A program made the position numbers and the translations under genes. From Sipunculus nudus (Eukaryota; Annelida; Sipuncula; Golfingiida; Sipunculidae): DNA of 64,000 nt. Position 1 is the stretch's first letter, and the number at the start of each line of letters is the position of its first letter. This document shows positions 59,979-64,000 of the stretch, piece by piece. The notes under the pieces were generated by a model. The model was given only the letters and a program-made list of their open reading frames with translations, ran no database searches and was not told the origin of the DNA. Location: assembly GCA_026874595.1 (NCBI GenBank), contig CM049309.1, forward strand, positions 95,378,723 to 95,442,722, given 5' to 3'.

Positions 59979-61857
59979 TCAGAAGCTTAGCCCAAACAAC
60001 CATTATAATTAGTAGTAGGATTGTTTTAGACTGAAGCTTAGCCCAAACAACCATTATAATTAGTAGCAGGAATGTTTTAGACTGAAGATAAGCCCAAACA
60101 ACCATTATTTTTAGTAGTAGGATTATTTAAGAGTGAAGCTAAGCCCAAACAACAATTAAAATTAGTAGCAGGAATGTTTTAGACTGAAGCTAAGCCCAAA
60201 CAACCATTTTAATTAGTAGCAGGAATGTTTTAGACTGAAGCTAAGCCCAAACAACCATTATAATTAGTAGTAGGATTATTTATGAGTGAAGCTAAGCGGA
60301 AACAACCTTTAGAATTAATAGTAGGATTGTTTTAGACTGAAGCTAAGGCCAAACAACCATTATAATTAGTAGTAGGATTGTTTTAGACTGAAGCTAAGCC
60401 CAAACAACCTTTAGAATTAGTAGTAGGATTATTTAAGAGTGAAGCTAAGCCAAAACAACCATTATAATTAGTAGTAGGATTATTTAAGAGTGAAGCTAAG
60501 CCCAAATAACCATTTAAATTAGTAGCAGGAATGTTTCAGACTGAAGCTAAGCCCAAACAACCATTATTATTAGTTGTAGGATCATTTAAGAGTGAAGCTA
60601 AGCCCAAACAACCATTTAAATTAGTAGCAGGAATGTTTCAGACTGAAGCTAAGCCCAAACAACAATTATTATTAGTTGTAGGATTATTTAAGAGTGAAGC
60701 TAAGCCCAAACAACCATTATAATTAGTAGCAGGAATGTTTTAGACTGAAGCTAAGCCCAAACAACCATTATAATTAGTAGTAGGATTATTTAAGAGTGAA
60801 GCTAAGCCCAAACAACCATTTTAATTAGTAGCAGGAATGTTTCAGACTGAAGCTAAGCCCAAACAACCATTATAATTAGTAGTAGGATTATTTAAGAGTG
60901 AAGCTAAGCCCAAACAACCATTATAATTAGTAGCAGGAATGTTTTAGACTGAAGCTAAGCCCAAACAACCATTATAATTAGTAGTACGATTATTTTAGAC
61001 TTAAGCAAAGCCCAAACAACCATTATAATTAGTAGTAGGATTTTTTAGACTGAAGCTAAGCCCAAACAACCTTTATAATTAGTAGTAGGATTGTTTTAGG
61101 CTGAAGCTAAGCCCAAACAACCATTATAATTAGTAGTAGGATTGTTTTAGACTGAAGCTAATCCCAAACAACCATTATAATTAGTAGCAGGAATGTTTAA
61201 GACTGAAGTCAAGCCCACACAACCATTATATTTAGTAGTAGGATTGTTTTAGACTGAGGCTAAGCCCAAACAACAATTATTATTAGTTGTAGGATTATTT
61301 AAGAGTGAAGCTAAGCCCAAACAACCTTTATAATTAGTAGCAGGAATGTTTTAGACTGAAGTCCAGCCCACACAACCATTATATTTAGTAGTAGGATTGT
61401 TTTAGACTGAAGCTAAGCCCAAACAACAATTATTATTAGTAGTAGGATTATTTAAGAGTGAAGCTAAGCCCAAACAACCTTTATAATTAGTAGCAGGAAT
61501 GTTTTAGACTGAAGTCAAGCCCACACAACCATTATATTTAGTAGTAGGAGTGTTTTAGACTGAAGCTAAGCCCAAACAACAATTATTATAAGTAGTAGGA
61601 TTATTTAAGAGTGAAGCTAAGCCCAAACAACCATTATAATATGTAGTAGGATTGTTTTAGACAAAAGCTAAGCCCAAACAACCATAACAATTAGTAGTAG
61701 GTTTGTTTTAGACTGAAGCTAAGCCCAAACAACCTTTAGAATTAGTAGTAGGATTATTTAAGAGTGAAACTAAGCCCAAACAACCATTATAATATGTAGT
61801 AGGATTGTTTTAGACAAAAGCTAAGCCCAAAAAAACATAACAATTAGTAGTAGGATT
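59979..61857 (+). repeat. 51-bp minisatellite (17-codon unit)
   Basis: Units of about 51 bp: TTAGTAGTAGGATTGTTTTA, GACTGAAGCTAAGCCCAAAC and AACCATTATAA. Variants differ at GGATTGTTTTAGACTG, GGATTATTTAAGAGTG and GGAATGTTTTAGACTG, and two types often alternate, giving a dimer period of about 102 bp. The open frame at 60531-60722 (QTEAKPKQP repeats) is an artefact of the 51-bp length. Confidence 0.95.
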
Positions 61858-62326
61858 GGATAGTAAAATCATGTTCGATGACTGAAGGAAAAATACGACC
61901 GATTATTTACCGATTATTTTATGTACCATATCCATGTGGCCGTGTAATCAGCTGTATATAGTTATACTTCAGATACTGACCGAGTAACATCACGCTGAAA
62001 GGTCAGGGTCAGGCCCAACAGTTTAGTTTTAATTATATCCGCTACTTTATTTCTCGTCTCTGACAGGATTATAGAATATATTCTTTCTGGATGATATCGG
62101 TTCTTTGCATGTACATTTATAATATTTGCATGTGATCGATGTAAACATACATTCAATGTAGTCAATTTTTAAAGAAAACGACCAATCATTGATATAAGCG
62201 AATAAATTGCACACCATTGATTAAAAGCTTTGTCTTCAGGTCTACAGGTTCATGTTATACATTGTAATGACCCTTGATCCTCAAATTTGCTTATCCTGCT
62301 TATTACATAATTTCTTTTCGTTGCAG
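61858..62326 (+). other. 3' end of the presumed intron, with splice acceptor
   Basis: Low-copy AT-rich DNA ending in a pyrimidine-rich stretch and CAG (TTTCTTTTCGTTGCAG, 62311-62326), a good 3' splice site directly before the coding exon. Confidence 0.6.
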
Positions 62327-62368
62327 GTGTTTATGTGACAAGTTGCCGGTGGACAATTTACAGTCAGA
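62327..62368 (+). other. 5' leader of the LRR-Ig coding exon
   Basis: Forty-two bases lie between the acceptor at 62326 and the first ATG of the open frame. A frame upstream of it (62274-62549) would run out of phase through the coding exon and is not credible. Confidence 0.55.
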
Positions 62369-64000
62369 ATGTCTCCTCGCGTTTCAACGCTGTGTTTTTA
62401 CACGCTGGTTTGTTTCCTTGGGAGCTTTACTACTGGCGCCCCCTGTCCTGAGAAGTGTACATGTTATGACGACGGTCGGCGGGTCAGGTGTTCAGGTCGA
62501 ACCATGGCTTCTCTGGCGGACGATCTTCCGACGAACATCAAACATCTAAATCTAAGCGAATGTGTCTTGATCTCTGGAAGGTCCAGCATTGTGTTGAACA
62601 ACCTAGAGACGTTGGAAATAATACAATCAACAATGCAAAACACATCTGGATTATTTAAACCTTTTGTCAAGCTTCGAAGTCTTAAGCTGATTGAAAATAC
62701 CATCAATACACTGGCCTCATACAGTTTTTCTAGACTGCAATATATCAAACATATAACTCTAATTTCTAATTCTCTGAGCAGCATTAAAGATTTTGCATTT
62801 TTCAACTTGACCTTGGAAACACTTACTTTCAAGGACAACGAGTACCTCCGTGACATTTCTACAAAGGCCTTTGAAGGTGCTCGTATAAAATCCTTATCTA
62901 TAATAAACTCACAGATTTCATTATCTAATTTATTTCTGTCACCTCTACGGGAAAGCATCCGGAGGATGGTTCTCACACACAACCAGGACCCGCTGTACAT
63001 TCCTCAGAAAACGTTTCGGGGATTTTATTTCAATAATCTCGACCTTTCACAGAATGACATTACCAGCACTGACTTCTTGTCGCACGTGAACGCCATGAAC
63101 TTTTCCCTGGCGGGAAACCCCATCGGTCAAATCGATTTTACCGAATACTCTACTTTTCAAGTAAACATTACGTTAGACCTACGAAATACTGACCTTGAAT
63201 TTTTAGATGTCACTTATTTCGGAAGTGAACTAAAGATGGAATATATGAACCTTGCAAATAACAAAATTCGAGTCATTCCAGAAGAAATGCAAACAGTCTT
63301 GGCTAGCGTCCGGTTTGTCTCTTTTCACGGAAACCCTTTGCATTGTAACTGTAAAATGTTATGGTTGAAGAAGTTCATCCAGGACAATCCGTCAAAGGTA
63401 CAAGGAGCCGTATGTAAAATGCTACCAAACAATCAAGATCTAGCCACCATAGAAAGCAGCGCGCTCATGTGCAAGAAGCCTTCCATATATGGGTTAAAAC
63501 CACAAATTAATACACTGCGCTATACGTCAGCATTTTTTGGGTGTTCCGCCCGTGGGGATCCGTCACCGACAGTGAAATGGATGTTACCAAGTGGGGAAAC
63601 CATGGAAACCCTGCCAAACGACCTGAACGCCCCAGGAACGACCAGAGCTTATTTCAGTGTGAACAACATGTCTGAAAGCACAGAAGGCGTCTACAAATGC
63701 CTCGCCTACAATGTAGCGGGCTCCGACGTTGCGTCAACTATCGTGACGCTGCTGGACTACCTGCCTACTGTATTTATTACCCCAGAAAACACAGACATTG
63801 TAACCACACATGTAGTTCAAACAACACACATTCCAGTGACCCATTCTGACCTGACGTCCAGTGACGTCACTTCTCCCGTGACCACGTCATCAGTTACTTC
63901 AGTCGCACGAAACCACACCGAGGCTACTGCAGATGAAACAGAGGCAGGAACGGTGGCGTTTCAAGATCAACAGACTCAGCTTGTTAAGGCCGTCGACATA
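62369..64000 (+). CDS. LRR-Ig receptor-like protein, 3' end outside window
   Basis: An uninterrupted frame of 544 codons from ATG at 62369 to the last base, still open. Residues 1-24 form a signal peptide (LCFYTLVCFLGSF core). A cysteine cap of LRRNT type follows (C26, C30, C32, C41). Leucine-rich repeats cover about 56-315, with LDLSQND and MNLANNKI as clear examples. An LRRCT cap is marked by NPLHCNCKMLW with C326, C328, C349 and C368. One Ig domain covers about 372-462 (C392, W404, and C444 in the GVYKC motif). A Thr/Ser-rich stalk runs from about 465 to 520. Seven N-glycosylation sequons are present. This matches single-Ig LRR proteins (AMIGO, LINGO, LRFN or NGL type, and mollusc LRRIG immune proteins), which are cell-surface adhesion or recognition molecules. 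A transmembrane segment and tail are expected beyond the window. The LRRs are irregular, so the exact family is open. The start is chosen because it gives a signal peptide directly. Confidence 0.93.
   Translation, partial: MSPRVSTLCFYTLVCFLGSFTTGAPCPEKCTCYDDGRRVRCSGRTMASLADDLPTNIKHLNLSECVLISGRSSIVLNNLETLEIIQSTMQNTSGLFKPFVKLRSLKLIENTINTLASYSFSRLQYIKHITLISNSLSSIKDFAFFNLTLETLTFKDNEYLRDISTKAFEGARIKSLSIINSQISLSNLFLSPLRESIRRMVLTHNQDPLYIPQKTFRGFYFNNLDLSQNDITSTDFLSHVNAMNFSLAGNPIGQIDFTEYSTFQVNITLDLRNTDLEFLDVTYFGSELKMEYMNLANNKIRVIPEEMQTVLASVRFVSFHGNPLHCNCKMLWLKKFIQDNPSKVQGAVCKMLPNNQDLATIESSALMCKKPSIYGLKPQINTLRYTSAFFGCSARGDPSPTVKWMLPSGETMETLPNDLNAPGTTRAYFSVNNMSESTEGVYKCLAYNVAGSDVASTIVTLLDYLPTVFITPENTDIVTTHVVQTTHIPVTHSDLTSSDVTSPVTTSSVTSVARNHTEATADETEAGTVAFQDQQTQLVKAVDI

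Noticed and set aside
60531..60722. QTEAKPKQP repeat frame
   Set aside because: Product of the 51-bp minisatellite; neighbouring units have stops in the same frame.
62274..62549. 91-codon plus-strand frame overlapping the LRR-Ig start
   Set aside because: Crosses the splice acceptor and is out of phase with the long frame that has signal peptide and LRRNT cysteines.
62464..63000. 178-codon minus-strand open frame
   Set aside because: Antisense shadow of the LRR-Ig coding exon, whose domains are clear on the plus strand.

Overview
This window is eukaryotic genomic DNA. It is AT-rich and intron-like, with no operons and very few open frames, and most of it is tandem repeat. A lophotrochozoan animal, most likely a marine mollusc such as a bivalve, fits best. 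The basis is several unrelated satellites and minisatellites side by side, decayed non-LTR retrotransposons, and a large LRR-Ig receptor gene. This is inference, because no species-diagnostic gene is present.

Layout. 1-18730: a satellite family with 100-bp and 63-bp unit forms, interrupted by a decayed 4.7-kb LINE at 3520-8230 and carrying an inverted block at 16957-18540. 19044-24825: a three-part interspersed repeat that repeatedly carries matches to CTCF, RFX X-box and nuclear-receptor motifs. 27489-39742: a 12-kb satellite of 43-bp units, with an 87-bp long form, in which nearly every unit has an E-box (CACGTG) and a PstI site (CTGCAG). 39743-43276: low-copy DNA with a candidate TIR element and a 35-bp minisatellite. 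43277-43600: a probable TATA promoter and non-coding first exon ending in a strong splice donor. 43601-62326: probably one long intron, filled with six further minisatellites (43/44, 28, 40/52, 58/44, 30 and 51 bp units) and a 5'-truncated L1/Tx1-like LINE on the minus strand with a visible 10-bp target-site duplication. 62327-64000: a splice acceptor followed by an open coding exon.

The only convincing intact protein gene is at the right edge. It encodes a secreted or membrane LRR-Ig protein with a signal peptide, cysteine-capped leucine-rich repeats, one Ig domain and a Ser/Thr-rich stalk, and it is still open at the window end. The TATA/exon pair near 43.3 kb could be its promoter and 5'UTR exon, which would make the minisatellite-filled stretch its first intron; only transcript data can confirm this.

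Most open frames elsewhere are artefacts of repeat length. The 63, 51 and 30 bp units are multiples of three and stay open; the 43-bp unit reads as a 43-residue pseudo-repeat every three units.
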